DNA from: JAKAQB01 sp035702855
GTDB lineage: Bacteria; Actinomycetota; Acidimicrobiia; Acidimicrobiales; Palsa-688
Direction: 5' to 3'
DNA: 10,860 nucleotides
Assembly: GCA_035702855.1 (NCBI GenBank)
Contig: DASSZM010000024.1
Coordinates: 1 to 10,860, forward strand
Both the position numbers and the translations under genes were made by a program. Within the stretch, counting starts at the first letter, position 1; each line of letters starts with the position of its first letter. Shown one piece after another: positions 1-6,996 of this stretch. The notes beneath the pieces are model-generated. The model made no database searches. It saw only the letters and a list, made by a program, of their open reading frames with translations, and was not told where the DNA came from.

Positions 1-41
1 TCATAATCCCTCGGTCGTGGGTTCGATCCCCACCGGGCCCA
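1..41 (+). tRNA. tRNA-Met (CAU anticodon), 3' part only
   Basis: The window opens inside the anticodon loop of a tRNA. The anticodon CAT is at 2-4, followed by the 3' side of the anticodon stem, a variable loop, a T-arm with the stem GTGGG/CCCAC around TTCGATC, and the acceptor 3' strand CGGGCCC with discriminator A at 41. CCA is not encoded. The 5' half lies outside the window. CAU is read by elongator Met, initiator Met or lysidine-modified Ile2; elongator Met is my preferred reading from the general look of the sequence, but the missing D-arm and acceptor 5' strand would be needed to decide. Confidence 0.85.
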
Positions 42-74
42 CGACCGAATCGCAGCGTGGCTCGCCGGGCGGAC

Positions 75-1469
75 TCAGTGCCGCTCGACGGGGCGGCGGA
101 CCGGGGCGGCGGGGCGGCGGGGGCCCGGTGCGCGGGACGGACGGCTCCGCCCCGCTGCCGGCAGGGCCACGGGTCGCAGCGGTACCGGGTGGCGCTGCTC
201 GGGCACCGGCCCGGCCCGGCCCGGCGCCGGGTGAGGGGCGCCGGCAGCGTCGGCCCCGGGGTGGGCGGCTTCTCCGGGGTGGGCGGTCCCCTCGGGGTGG
301 GCGACCGCACCGGCGTGGACCGGCTCCGGGGCGTGGGCCGGCTCGCCGGCGGGGGCGGTGACGGCGGCGAGCCGCTCGGCCTCCCGGGGCTCGGGGACCC
401 GAGGCTCGTGGCGGCGGCCCCAGGCGATGATCGGGCGCTCGAGGACGAAGAACGAGACGGACGCGAGCAGCCACGTGGCCGCCAGCATCAGTACCTGGCA
501 GTACGCCGTCGGGATCCCGATGACCGGCTTGGACAGGATGAACGTCAGCGGGTAGTTGTACAGGTACATGCTGTAGCTGATGCGGCCCGTGTAGCGCAGC
601 GGCCGTGCCCGCAGGAGCCGGGTGAGGGGTGCCTGCGGGCGCTCGATCACGGTGGCGACGAGCACCACGCCCACGGCAGCGGCCACGTACAGCCCGCCCC
701 ACTGGTAGAGCCAGGTGGTCCCCTCGCTGGCGGTGTCGAACACCAGCCCGAGGGCGGCGAGAGCGGCGACGCCGGTGAGCGGCGCGGAGAGGACCCGGGG
801 CATCCGCCGGTGGCGCCACAGCACCGACAGCGCCGCCCCGAGGAGCAGCTCGCCGGCGCGGCTGGTGGTCGCCACGTAGAGGTTGGCGTCGGGGCTGACC
901 CGGAAGCCGATGACGAGCGACAGCAGGCTGGCGGCGGTGACGGCGCCCACGATGGTGAGGACGGTGCGCACCTCCCGGCGCCACCGGCCGAGGGCGAAGA
1001 GCAGCGACGCCGGCCAGACGAGGTAGAACTGCTCCTCGACGGCGAGCGACCACGTGTGGGCGAGCAGCCGGATGGCGTGGCGGTCGGCCAGCTGCACCCA
1101 GTTGGTCACGTAGAGCAGGGCGGCGAGCGACACCGCCCAGTACGGCGCCTGCTCCACCCGGAACGGCAGCACGCTCCGGGCGACGTAGCCGAGGAGGATC
1201 GCCACGCCGAGCGCCGGCAGGAGCCGGAAGGCCCGGCGCAGGTAGAAGCGCCGGTAGGAGACCCGCCCGGAGCGCTCCCGCTCCTGGAGGAGCAGGGTGG
1301 TGATGAGGAACCCGGAAAGCACGAAGAAGAGGTCGACCCCGACGAACCCGCCCTGGCGGACCCCGATGTGCACCATCATCACCAGGACGATGGCGAGACC
1401 CCGGATCCCGTCGAGACCGGGCTCGTTCGTCAACCGGCGGGTGGTCGGCACCCCTTCGTGGTTCCCCAT
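75..1469 (-). CDS. Membrane acyltransferase, acyltransferase-3 family (OafA/YrhL type)
   Basis: 464-residue polytopic membrane protein that should transfer an acyl group (often acetyl) to a cell-surface sugar or other envelope substrate. Seen: GLDGIRGLA at 18-26 with the conserved Arg23, His34 in the MMVHIG segment, FVGVDLFFVLSGFLIT at 42-57, HTWSLAVEEQFYLVWP at 138-153, and about ten hydrophobic segments ending near residue 350. Near the C-terminal end of the domain the usual ISYSLYLWHWP is ISYSMYLYNYP (297-307), so the conserved His is Asn. Residues 352-464 form a Pro/Ala/Arg-rich tail with HPE/HPG repeats, presumably disordered. The ATG at 1469 is chosen because a GAGGAGG Shine-Dalgarno lies just upstream and the family motif begins about 18 residues in; the frame stays open for another 134 codons upstream, but those overlap the divergent esterase. 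The family is secure; the substrate is unknown. Confidence 0.9.
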   Translation of the reverse strand: MGNHEGVPTTRRLTNEPGLDGIRGLAIVLVMMVHIGVRQGGFVGVDLFFVLSGFLITTLLLQERERSGRVSYRRFYLRRAFRLLPALGVAILLGYVARSVLPFRVEQAPYWAVSLAALLYVTNWVQLADRHAIRLLAHTWSLAVEEQFYLVWPASLLFALGRWRREVRTVLTIVGAVTAASLLSLVIGFRVSPDANLYVATTSRAGELLLGAALSVLWRHRRMPRVLSAPLTGVAALAALGLVFDTASEGTTWLYQWGGLYVAAAVGVVLVATVIERPQAPLTRLLRARPLRYTGRISYSMYLYNYPLTFILSKPVIGIPTAYCQVLMLAATWLLASVSFFVLERPIIAWGRRHEPRVPEPREAERLAAVTAPAGEPAHAPEPVHAGAVAHPEGTAHPGEAAHPGADAAGAPHPAPGRAGPVPEQRHPVPLRPVALPAAGRSRPSRAPGPRRPAAPVRRPVERH

Positions 1470-1524
1470 GGCCTCCTCGCCGACACCCCCGACGGTGCAA
1501 ACCCTTCCCCCTGGGGGTGGTGAG

Positions 1525-2709
1525 ATGACGGCGGGGGCGACGGCCTCTACCGTGTCGGCGGTGCGGCGATGGTGGCTACTTCCCGCTCTGCTCGGCGCGC
1601 TCGTGCTGCTCGCGGCCTGCGGGTCCACCACGGCGGCCGGTGCGGGCACGGCGCGAGGTCCGGCGGCGGGCTCGCCGGGCGCGGGCGCGTCGCCGGGGCG
1701 CGTGGTCAGCGCCCGGGCGGCGGCCGTCGAGCGGCTGGTCCGCTCGGCGCACCTCGGCACGCCACCGGCCAACTGCCGGGTGCCGCCCGCCGTCCGGGCG
1801 CGCCTCGCCGGCGGGACGAAGCCCACCGCTCCGGCGGCCCCGGGCGCCGCCGGGGCGGGGACCACCTCCACGACGACCCGCGCCTCGGGCGACCACGGCG
1901 CGCCGGTCGCCGGTGCGCCGCTGCCCCGGATCGTCGCCTACGGCACCGACCACGGCGAGGCGCTGCTCGGCCAGCTGATCGACTTCGTGTCCCCCGGCGC
2001 CAGCCGGCCGGCGATCGTGCTCATCCACGGGGGGAGCTGGATGCACGGCTCGCCGGTCGAGATGACCCCGTCGGCCCGGGTCCTCGCCGCCGCCGGCTTC
2101 GTGACCCTCAACATCGCCTACCGGCTCGCCACGCCGGGCCACCCGGGCTTCCCGGGCGAGCTCGGGGACGTGGAGCAGGCCGTGCGCTACCTGCGCAGCC
2201 ACGCCGCCGCGCTGCGGATCGACCCGGCCGCCATCGGCGCCCTGGGCTCGTCGGCGGGCGCCAACCTGGCCCTGCTCCTCGCCACCGCCACCCGGGGTAG
2301 CTGCCTCACCGGGGACCGGGTCGCCGCCGTGGTGGCCTGGTCCGGCCCGGTCGAGCTCAGCGAGCAGGGTCACGAGGCCCGGGACCTGTGCCGCGCCTCG
2401 GCGGCCGGTTGCGCGCCGCTGCCGCAGGACGTCCGGACCTACATCGGGTGCTCGATCGCCGCCTGCCCGCAGCGGTGGCGGGATGCGTCCGTGCCGGCGC
2501 ACGTCAGCGCCGACGACCCGCCGGCGCTGCTCTTCAACAGCCGTGACGAGCTGATCCTGGTCGGGCAGGCCCGGGCGGCGGCGGCCGCCTTCGCCGCCCA
2601 CCACGTCCCCCACGAGCTCGTGCTCCTGCCGGGCGACCGCCACGCGTCGGCGTACGCCTCGACCGCCCTGCCGGCGACGGTCGCCTTCTTCCGCCACTGG
2701 CTGGGCTGA
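1525..2709 (+). CDS. Secreted lipoprotein alpha/beta-hydrolase (esterase/lipase, acetyl-esterase type)
   Basis: 394 residues. The N-terminus has arginines (RRWW, 14-17), a hydrophobic stretch and the lipobox LAAC with Cys32, so it should be exported and lipid-anchored outside the membrane. After an Ala/Gly/Thr-rich linker (about 33-135) comes a catalytic alpha/beta-hydrolase domain: oxyanion-hole HGGSW at 168-172, nucleophile elbow GSSAG at 241-245 with Ser243, probable acid Asp341 (SRDE) and His373 (GDRH). This resembles the carboxylesterase/Aes and BD-FAE group acting on short acyl esters. Several Cys residues (C260, C289, C296, C309, C314) could form disulfides outside the cell. ATG 1525 is chosen because it gives a complete signal peptide and follows a GGTGG-rich Shine-Dalgarno. 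It is transcribed divergently from the acyltransferase, 55 bp away, which may hint at opposing acylation and deacylation of a surface substrate; that link is inference. Confidence 0.88.
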   Translation: MTAGATASTVSAVRRWWLLPALLGALVLLAACGSTTAAGAGTARGPAAGSPGAGASPGRVVSARAAAVERLVRSAHLGTPPANCRVPPAVRARLAGGTKPTAPAAPGAAGAGTTSTTTRASGDHGAPVAGAPLPRIVAYGTDHGEALLGQLIDFVSPGASRPAIVLIHGGSWMHGSPVEMTPSARVLAAAGFVTLNIAYRLATPGHPGFPGELGDVEQAVRYLRSHAAALRIDPAAIGALGSSAGANLALLLATATRGSCLTGDRVAAVVAWSGPVELSEQGHEARDLCRASAAGCAPLPQDVRTYIGCSIAACPQRWRDASVPAHVSADDPPALLFNSRDELILVGQARAAAAAFAAHHVPHELVLLPGDRHASAYASTALPATVAFFRHWLG

Positions 2710-2734
2710 TGCCCCGAGGGGTAGATGAGGCGCG

Positions 2735-3850
2735 ATGGCGCAGGTCTCCCCGGCCGACCGCTACCAGCGGGAGCACGCGTGGCTCGGGTTCCCCCTGGCG
2801 GTCCTCTACAAGAGCCTGGACGACCGCGCCCCGCGGCTGGCGGCCATGGTCACCTACTACGCCTTTGCCTCGCTGTTCCCCCTCGTCCTGCTGTTCGTCA
2901 GCATCGTCGGCTTCGCCCTCGACGGCGATCCGCACCTGCGGCACCAGCTGACCACCACGGTCGCCGACAGCCTCCCCGGCCTCGGCCCCGAGCTGACCAG
3001 GAGCATCACCGGGTTCACCGGCAGCGGCGTGGCCCTCGCCGTCGGCATCGTCGGGGTCCTCTACGGGGCCCTCGGGGCCACGACCGCCGCCCAGGGCGCC
3101 TTCAACGCCATCTACGGGATCCCCCGGTTCCGCCAGCCCGACCCGTTCCGCTCCCGGGTGCGCGCCCTCGGGCTGCTCGTGCTGCTCGGCCTGTTCGTCG
3201 CGGTCTCGACGGGGGTGGCGGCCGTGGTGTCCACGGCCAACGGCATCTCCGCCCAGCTCGGCCCGCTGGCGGCGGTCGGCGGCTACGTGCTGGCCTTCGT
3301 GCTCAACACCGCCCTGTTCAGCCTGGCGTTCGAGCTCCTCACCGCGCTCGACCTCGAGGTGCGCAACGTCCTCGTCGGCGGGGTGATCGCCGGCGCCGCC
3401 TGGGAGCTGCTCCAGGCGCTCGCCTCGCGCTACATCGCCCACGAGCTGAGCCGCAGCACAGCGCTGTACGGCACCTTCGGGGTGGTGGTCGCGGCCCTGC
3501 TCTGGATCTACCTGCAGGCGCTGGTGCTCATGGTGGCGGCCGAGGTCAACGTCGTCCTCCACCGCCACCTGTGGCCCCGGGCGCTCGCCTCGCAGTGGAC
3601 CCTCGAGTTCGAGCCGACCGAGGCGGACCGGCGCGCCTACCGGCTGTACCTCGAGGGCAACCGGTTCAAGCCGTTCCAGGAGATGGAGGTCCGCTTCGCC
3701 CCGGCACCCCGCGGCGACGGGGCCGCGGCCGCCGGGCCGCCGGCGGCGGCGCCGGGGGATCGGACCGACCACGAGCGCCCCCCCGTGTCCGCGGGTACCG
3801 ACCCCGGTGGCCGGCCCCGGGGACCGGCGGGCCCGGGGCCGCCGTCCTAG
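2735..3850 (+). CDS. YihY/BrkB-family inner-membrane protein
   Basis: 371 residues with about six hydrophobic segments (roughly 36-60, 95-117, 143-167, 178-201, 210-232, 244-270). Family hallmarks seen are the first segment with TYYAFASLFPL (40-50) and the last one beginning YGTFGVVVAALLWIYLQA (245-262), followed by AAEVN. The family was once annotated as ribonuclease BN or serum-resistance factor BrkB; its true role is unsettled, so no activity is assigned. The last 50 residues are Pro/Gly/Ala-rich and probably disordered. ATG 2735 follows a GATGAGG Shine-Dalgarno by four bases and lies 25 bases after the esterase stop, so the two may be co-transcribed. Confidence 0.88.
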   Translation: MAQVSPADRYQREHAWLGFPLAVLYKSLDDRAPRLAAMVTYYAFASLFPLVLLFVSIVGFALDGDPHLRHQLTTTVADSLPGLGPELTRSITGFTGSGVALAVGIVGVLYGALGATTAAQGAFNAIYGIPRFRQPDPFRSRVRALGLLVLLGLFVAVSTGVAAVVSTANGISAQLGPLAAVGGYVLAFVLNTALFSLAFELLTALDLEVRNVLVGGVIAGAAWELLQALASRYIAHELSRSTALYGTFGVVVAALLWIYLQALVLMVAAEVNVVLHRHLWPRALASQWTLEFEPTEADRRAYRLYLEGNRFKPFQEMEVRFAPAPRGDGAAAAGPPAAAPGDRTDHERPPVSAGTDPGGRPRGPAGPGPPS

Positions 3851-3932
3851 GCTCCGGGGGTACCCGGTCGAGCCCTCCGGGGCAGAGAGCGGCCGCAGCG
3901 CGGTGCGAGCGAAGGTGGTGCCGGTGGCCCTG

Positions 3933-5285
3933 ATGCCGCTGTCCGATGCGATGTTCCTCGTGCCCGAACGCCGGGAGCAGCCCATGCACGTCGGCGCGCT
4001 GCAGATCTTCGAGCTCCCGGAAGGGGCCGGCGCCGACTGGGTGGCGGCGCTCTACGCCCGCTGGCTGGAGGCCACCGAGGTGCGGGCCCTCTTCCGCCGC
4101 CGGCCCGAGCGGTCGCTGCGCACGCTGGGCGCGTGGTACTGGGCGCTGGACGACGACGTCGACCTCGAGCACCATGTGCGCCTGTCGGCGCTGCCCCGGC
4201 CCGGGCGGGTCCGGGAGCTGCTGGCGCTCGTCTCGCGCCTGCACGGCACGCCCATCGACCGGCAGCGGCCGCTGTGGGAGCTGCACCTCGTCGAGGGCCT
4301 CGATGGCGGCCGGTTCGCCCTCTACAGCAAGCTGCACCACGCCCTGCTGGACGGGGTGGCGGGGATGCGCCTGCTGGGGGAGGTGCTGGCCACCGAGCCG
4401 ACCGACCCCGTCCCGCCGCTGTGGGCGCCCCGACCGGGTCCCACCCGGGACCCGGCGCCCGGTGACCTCGCCGACCTGCCGGCCGCCCTCGTCCGGGCCG
4501 CCGGCGAGCTCGTCGCCCTCGGCCCCGCCGTCGGGCGGCGGGCGCTGCGCTTCGCGCTCGAGCCCGACCGGCGGGGGCTCGTGCCGCCCCGGACGATCCT
4601 CAACGTGCCGATCACCGGCTCCCGGCGCTACGCCGCCCAGGGCTGGCCGCTGGAGGAGATCCGCCAGGTCGCCAAGGCGGCGGGCGGGACGGTCAACGAC
4701 GTGGTGCTGGCGATGTGCGCCGCCGCGCTGCGCGCCTACCTCCTCGAACGTGACGCCCTGCCGGAGGACCCCCTGATCGCCATGACCCCCGTAGCGCTCA
4801 GAGGGCACGACGGCGGCGGGGAGGGCGGCAACGCCGTGGGTGCCATCCTGTGCGACCTGGCGACGGACGTCGCCGACCCGGCCGAGCGCCTGGCGCGGAT
4901 CCGGGAGTCCATGTGCGAGGGCAAGGAGGCCATGTCGGGGCTCACGCCGCTGCAGGCGGCGGCGTACAGCGCGCTGCAGGTCGCCCCCCTGGCGCTGAGC
5001 GCCGTGCGCACGCTCGGCGGCCTCGTGCCGCAGCCGTTCAACCTGGTGATCTCCAACGTGCCCGGGCCCCGCCGGACGCTCTACCTCGACGGCGCCCGCC
5101 TCACCGGCGTCTACCCCCTGTCGGTGCCCACGGACGGGCAGGCGCTCAACATCACCTGCACCAGCTACGACGGCAGCCTCGACTTCGGGCTGACCGGCGA
5201 CCGCCGGGCGCTGCCGCACCTCCAGCGCCTGCTGCCCCACCTCCAGGCCGGCCTCGACGACCTGGCGGTCGCCGTCGGGGCCTGA
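3933..5285 (+). CDS. Wax ester synthase / diacylglycerol acyltransferase (WS/DGAT)
   Basis: 450 residues, the usual length for bacterial WS/DGAT, which uses acyl-CoA to esterify diacylglycerol or long-chain alcohols, making triacylglycerol or wax esters at the membrane/lipid-body surface. Seen: N-terminal PLSDAMFLV and PMHVG, PLWELHLVEG at 113-122, the catalytic HHALLDG at 135-141 (His136 is the expected base), NDVVLA at 255-260, and the C-terminal ISNVPGP at 373-379. ATG 3933 is chosen because family members begin almost directly with the LSxxDAMF-type motif and a GGTGG lies five bases upstream; in-frame GTGs at 3903 and 3915 are alternatives. It follows the YihY-like gene by 82 bases on the same strand and ends 3 bp from the convergent phosphatase gene. 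Actinobacteria often carry several paralogues, so the physiological substrate cannot be inferred. Confidence 0.93.
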   Translation: MPLSDAMFLVPERREQPMHVGALQIFELPEGAGADWVAALYARWLEATEVRALFRRRPERSLRTLGAWYWALDDDVDLEHHVRLSALPRPGRVRELLALVSRLHGTPIDRQRPLWELHLVEGLDGGRFALYSKLHHALLDGVAGMRLLGEVLATEPTDPVPPLWAPRPGPTRDPAPGDLADLPAALVRAAGELVALGPAVGRRALRFALEPDRRGLVPPRTILNVPITGSRRYAAQGWPLEEIRQVAKAAGGTVNDVVLAMCAAALRAYLLERDALPEDPLIAMTPVALRGHDGGGEGGNAVGAILCDLATDVADPAERLARIRESMCEGKEAMSGLTPLQAAAYSALQVAPLALSAVRTLGGLVPQPFNLVISNVPGPRRTLYLDGARLTGVYPLSVPTDGQALNITCTSYDGSLDFGLTGDRRALPHLQRLLPHLQAGLDDLAVAVGA

Positions 5286-5288
5286 AAC

Positions 5289-6059
5289 TCAGTCGCCCGG
5301 GCCCGGCCCGTGCCGGCGGCGGGCGGCCACGAGCTGCTCGCAGAGGCCGGCGGTCGCCCCCGCCACGATCGTCCGGCGCGCCGTCGGCTCGGTCGTCACC
5401 GGGTCCCGGCCGAAGGCCTCCGCCACCGCCGCTCCCGCCTCCCGGCAGATCAACAGACCGCCGAGGTAGTCCCACGGGGCCAACGACCGCCCGCCGAAGT
5501 CCACGAAGCCGTCGACGGCGCCGGACGCGACGGCGCACAGGTCGAGGGCGGCGGCGCCGAGGCAGCGCAGCTGCGACCAGCCGAGGTGGCGGGCCGGGTA
5601 CCCGGAGGTGGCAACGATGGCATCGGCGACGCCGGCGGCCGCCGTTGGGCGGATGGGCCTGCCGTCGCAGGAGGCGCCGCCGCCGCGGGTCGCCTCGAAG
5701 CGCGTGCCGATCGCCTGGTTGGCGACCACCGCCGCCAGCGGTCCGCCGGCGTCGAGGGCGCAGACGCTGGTGGCGTACCAGGGGAGCCCACGGGAGGCGT
5801 TGGTCGAGCCGTCGACGGGGTCGATGACGACCACCACCTCGCGGTCCGGCCGGTGCAGGCCGGACTCCTCCGACAGGATCCCGAAGCCGGCGGCGTCGAG
5901 CAGGTCGACCCCCACCCGGTCGGCGACCAGGTCGTGGCGGTACTGGGCGTCGGAGGTGCCCACCAGCCCCCAGTCGTCGAGACCGTCCAGCTCCTGCCTG
6001 ATGGCGGTGACGACCTCGTGGAGGACGGGGAGGACGGCGTCGGCAGGGGTCGGGGCCAC
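5289..6059 (-). CDS. Inositol-monophosphatase-family phosphatase
   Basis: 256 residues, the normal size for the Mg-dependent IMPase/SuhB/HisN/CysQ superfamily, which removes phosphate from inositol phosphate, histidinol phosphate, PAP or sugar phosphates. Seen: LSEESG at 62-67 (Glu64 as metal ligand), motif A IDPVDGSTN at 79-87 (Asp80, Asp83), and motif B PWDYLGG at 195-201 (Asp197). The early Lys/Thr-Asp element before the SEES motif is degenerate (SDAQYRHDLVAD). A GTG at 6059 is the only reasonable start: it gives a family-sized protein and sits 8 bases after a TAGCGT box on the minus strand, suggesting a leaderless message. The frame is open well beyond this point, but that part overlaps the divergent gene and reads as noise. 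The substrate cannot be told from sequence alone. Confidence 0.9.
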   Translation of the reverse strand: MAPTPADAVLPVLHEVVTAIRQELDGLDDWGLVGTSDAQYRHDLVADRVGVDLLDAAGFGILSEESGLHRPDREVVVVIDPVDGSTNASRGLPWYATSVCALDAGGPLAAVVANQAIGTRFEATRGGGASCDGRPIRPTAAAGVADAIVATSGYPARHLGWSQLRCLGAAALDLCAVASGAVDGFVDFGGRSLAPWDYLGGLLICREAGAAVAEAFGRDPVTTEPTARRTIVAGATAGLCEQLVAARRRHGPGPGD

Positions 6060-6067
6060 GGCGGCTG

Positions 6068-6073
6068 ACGCTA
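6068..6073 (-). promoter_or_regulatory. Probable -10 box of leaderless promoter for the phosphatase gene
   Basis: Read on the minus strand, TAGCGT (TAnnnT) ends 8 bases before the GTG start at 6059, so transcription would begin at or next to the start codon. No Shine-Dalgarno is present, as expected for a leaderless actinobacterial message. No clear -35 box is visible. Confidence 0.45.
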
Positions 6074-6082
6074 CCCGGACGG

Positions 6083-6088
6083 TAGGGT
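6083..6088 (+). promoter_or_regulatory. Probable -10 box of leaderless promoter for the 6096 gene
   Basis: TAGGGT (TAnnnT) is followed by seven bases and then the ATG at 6096, the classic spacing that places the transcription start on the A of the start codon. There is no Shine-Dalgarno. It lies only about 10 bp from the minus-strand -10 box of the divergent phosphatase gene. Confidence 0.55.
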
Positions 6089-6095
6089 TGCCCCG

Positions 6096-6659
6096 ATGGC
6101 CGTCATCGATGTCGCCGGGTACGTGGCCGAGCTCAAGGATCACGCCATCGACCACGGGTTCCATGTCCACGACGAGCGCCACTTCGTCGAGACCTACTCC
6201 TTGCGCCAGTCCTGGGAAGTGGAGCTCCACCCGGAGGAGGGCTGCAACGGCCCGCTCGACCTCCACCTGGCGTTGGAGGTGGACCCGCGGGTGCTGCTCG
6301 CCTTCGAGGACAAGGTGATGGAGCTGCCCGAGGAAGCCGAGCCGCCCGACGAGTACAGCTTCCCCCTCACCTTCACCTGGGCGCTGCCGCCGCTGGCGCA
6401 CAGCCCCGACCTCCTGCCCCTCGCCCTCGACCTGGCCGGCATCGGCGGGGTGGACCTGCCACTCGAGTCGTCGGCCATCGACAGCTACCCGTCGGCCACA
6501 GACCCTGCCGAGCGACGCCTGACCGTCGTCGCCCGCCGCGAGGTGTCCCTGGCGCGCATCCTCGCCGGTGAGGAGCTGCTCTGCGACGCCTTCGACCGGG
6601 CACTGGCCGTGAGCGAGTACCTGCTCTCGCAGGCGCCGGTCTGGCTCGGCCAGGACTGA
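6096..6659 (+). CDS. Conserved-looking protein of unknown function, 187 aa
   Basis: I do not recognise this family. The protein is acidic and soluble-looking, with no signal peptide or membrane segment. It starts with a predicted helix (IDVAGYVAELKDHAIDHGFHV), then alternating hydrophobic and charged strands (WEVELHP, LDLHLALEVDP), an acidic turn ELPEEAEPPDE at 76-86, a FTWALPPL segment (93-100), and a C-terminal helical part (LARILAGEELLCDAFDRAL, 152-170). Coding evidence: strong GC third-position bias, a sensible composition, and a start placed exactly 7 bases after a -10 box. It is divergent from the phosphatase gene. Its stop at 6659 is followed within three bases by the A-tract of the WhiB7-type promoter, so no separate terminator for it is seen. 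Confidence 0.75.
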   Translation: MAVIDVAGYVAELKDHAIDHGFHVHDERHFVETYSLRQSWEVELHPEEGCNGPLDLHLALEVDPRVLLAFEDKVMELPEEAEPPDEYSFPLTFTWALPPLAHSPDLLPLALDLAGIGGVDLPLESSAIDSYPSATDPAERRLTVVARREVSLARILAGEELLCDAFDRALAVSEYLLSQAPVWLGQD

Positions 6660-6661
6660 CG

Positions 6662-6700
6662 AAAAAAAGAGTTGACCCGGCCGCGTCGGCGTGCTGGGAT
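6662..6700 (+). promoter_or_regulatory. Probable WhiB7-autoregulated promoter (A-tract, -35, -10)
   Basis: A run of seven A at 6662-6668, striking in such GC-rich DNA, is followed by GAG and a near-consensus -35 box TTGACC at 6672-6677. Seventeen bases later comes TGGGAT at 6695-6700, a weak -10 box with an extended-10 TG at 6692-6693. In mycobacteria WhiB7 binds sigma A and its AT-hook contacts an AT-rich stretch about 3 bp upstream of the -35 box; the spacing here is the same. Predicted transcription start is near 6707, giving a leader of about 360 bases before the regulator. Binding by this WhiB7 is inferred. Confidence 0.65.
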
Positions 6701-6762
6701 CTCGAGGACGTTGCTGCGTTCGACCTCGGTCGGTCGGCCTGTACGCGAGAGGAGTTGATCCG

Positions 6763-6966
6763 GTGCTGAACATCTTCGGCGAACACCTCACCCTGCCGGA
6801 CATCGCCTTCCGCCCGCGCGCCGCCAAGCAGGTGCAGGCTGCCGGGACGTCCTGGACGGTGGGGCAGCGCTCCGCTGCCGGCGACTGCCTCGGCACGTAC
6901 GGCACCAACCCCACCCGTATCGGTGGTGGGCGGCCGACGAGCTCCCCGGACTGGTGGACCGGATAG
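6763..6966 (+). CDS. Upstream ORF (leader peptide, 67 aa) of the whiB7-type gene
   Basis: A small ORF lies between the promoter and the WhiB7-type gene. Its GTG at 6763 follows the strong Shine-Dalgarno AGAGGAG (6748-6754) by eight bases, so it is probably translated. The in-frame GTG further upstream at 6691 lies inside the predicted promoter and cannot be used. The peptide begins VLNIFGEHLTLPDIAF, is basic and Gly/Thr/Ser-rich, and ends PDWWTG with two adjacent Trp codons before the TAG at 6964. I recognise no domain. By analogy with whiB7/wblC leaders, its translation probably senses ribosome inhibition and sets whether the terminator at 6997 forms. At 67 codons it is long for a pure sensor, so a separate small protein function remains possible. 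Confidence 0.6.
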   Translation: MLNIFGEHLTLPDIAFRPRAAKQVQAAGTSWTVGQRSAAGDCLGTYGTNPTRIGGGRPTSSPDWWTG

Positions 6967-6974
6967 GTCCCACC
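6953..6974 (+). promoter_or_regulatory. Stem-loop over the uORF stop codon
   Basis: GGTGGACC (6953-6960) can pair with GGTCCCACC (6966-6974) with one bulged C at 6969 and the loop GGATA. The stem covers the last Trp/Thr codons and the TAG stop of the leader ORF. A ribosome finishing the uORF would melt it. This is compatible with a role in attenuation, but the alternative folding has not been computed. Confidence 0.4.
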
Positions 6975-6996
6975 CACGTTCGGGAGTAGGGCTCCG

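Noticed and set aside
1470..1871. N-terminal extension of the acyltransferase reading frame (134 more codons on the minus strand)
   Set aside because: It overlaps the divergent esterase's signal peptide and linker; the family motif starts right after the ATG at 1469, which has a GAGGAGG Shine-Dalgarno.
2534..3985. Long minus-strand open frame opposite the YihY-like gene
   Set aside because: Low-complexity Arg/Gly/Glu/His composition typical of the antisense of GC-rich genes; no family motif, while the plus strand carries a clear membrane protein.
3666..5240. Long minus-strand open frame opposite the WS/DGAT gene
   Set aside because: An antisense shadow: the plus-strand frame has HHALLDG, NDVVLA and ISNVPGP at the right spacing.
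6691..6762. Longer version of the leader ORF starting at the GTG at 6691
   Set aside because: That codon lies within the predicted -10 region and has no ribosome binding site; the GTG at 6763 has AGAGGAG at good spacing.
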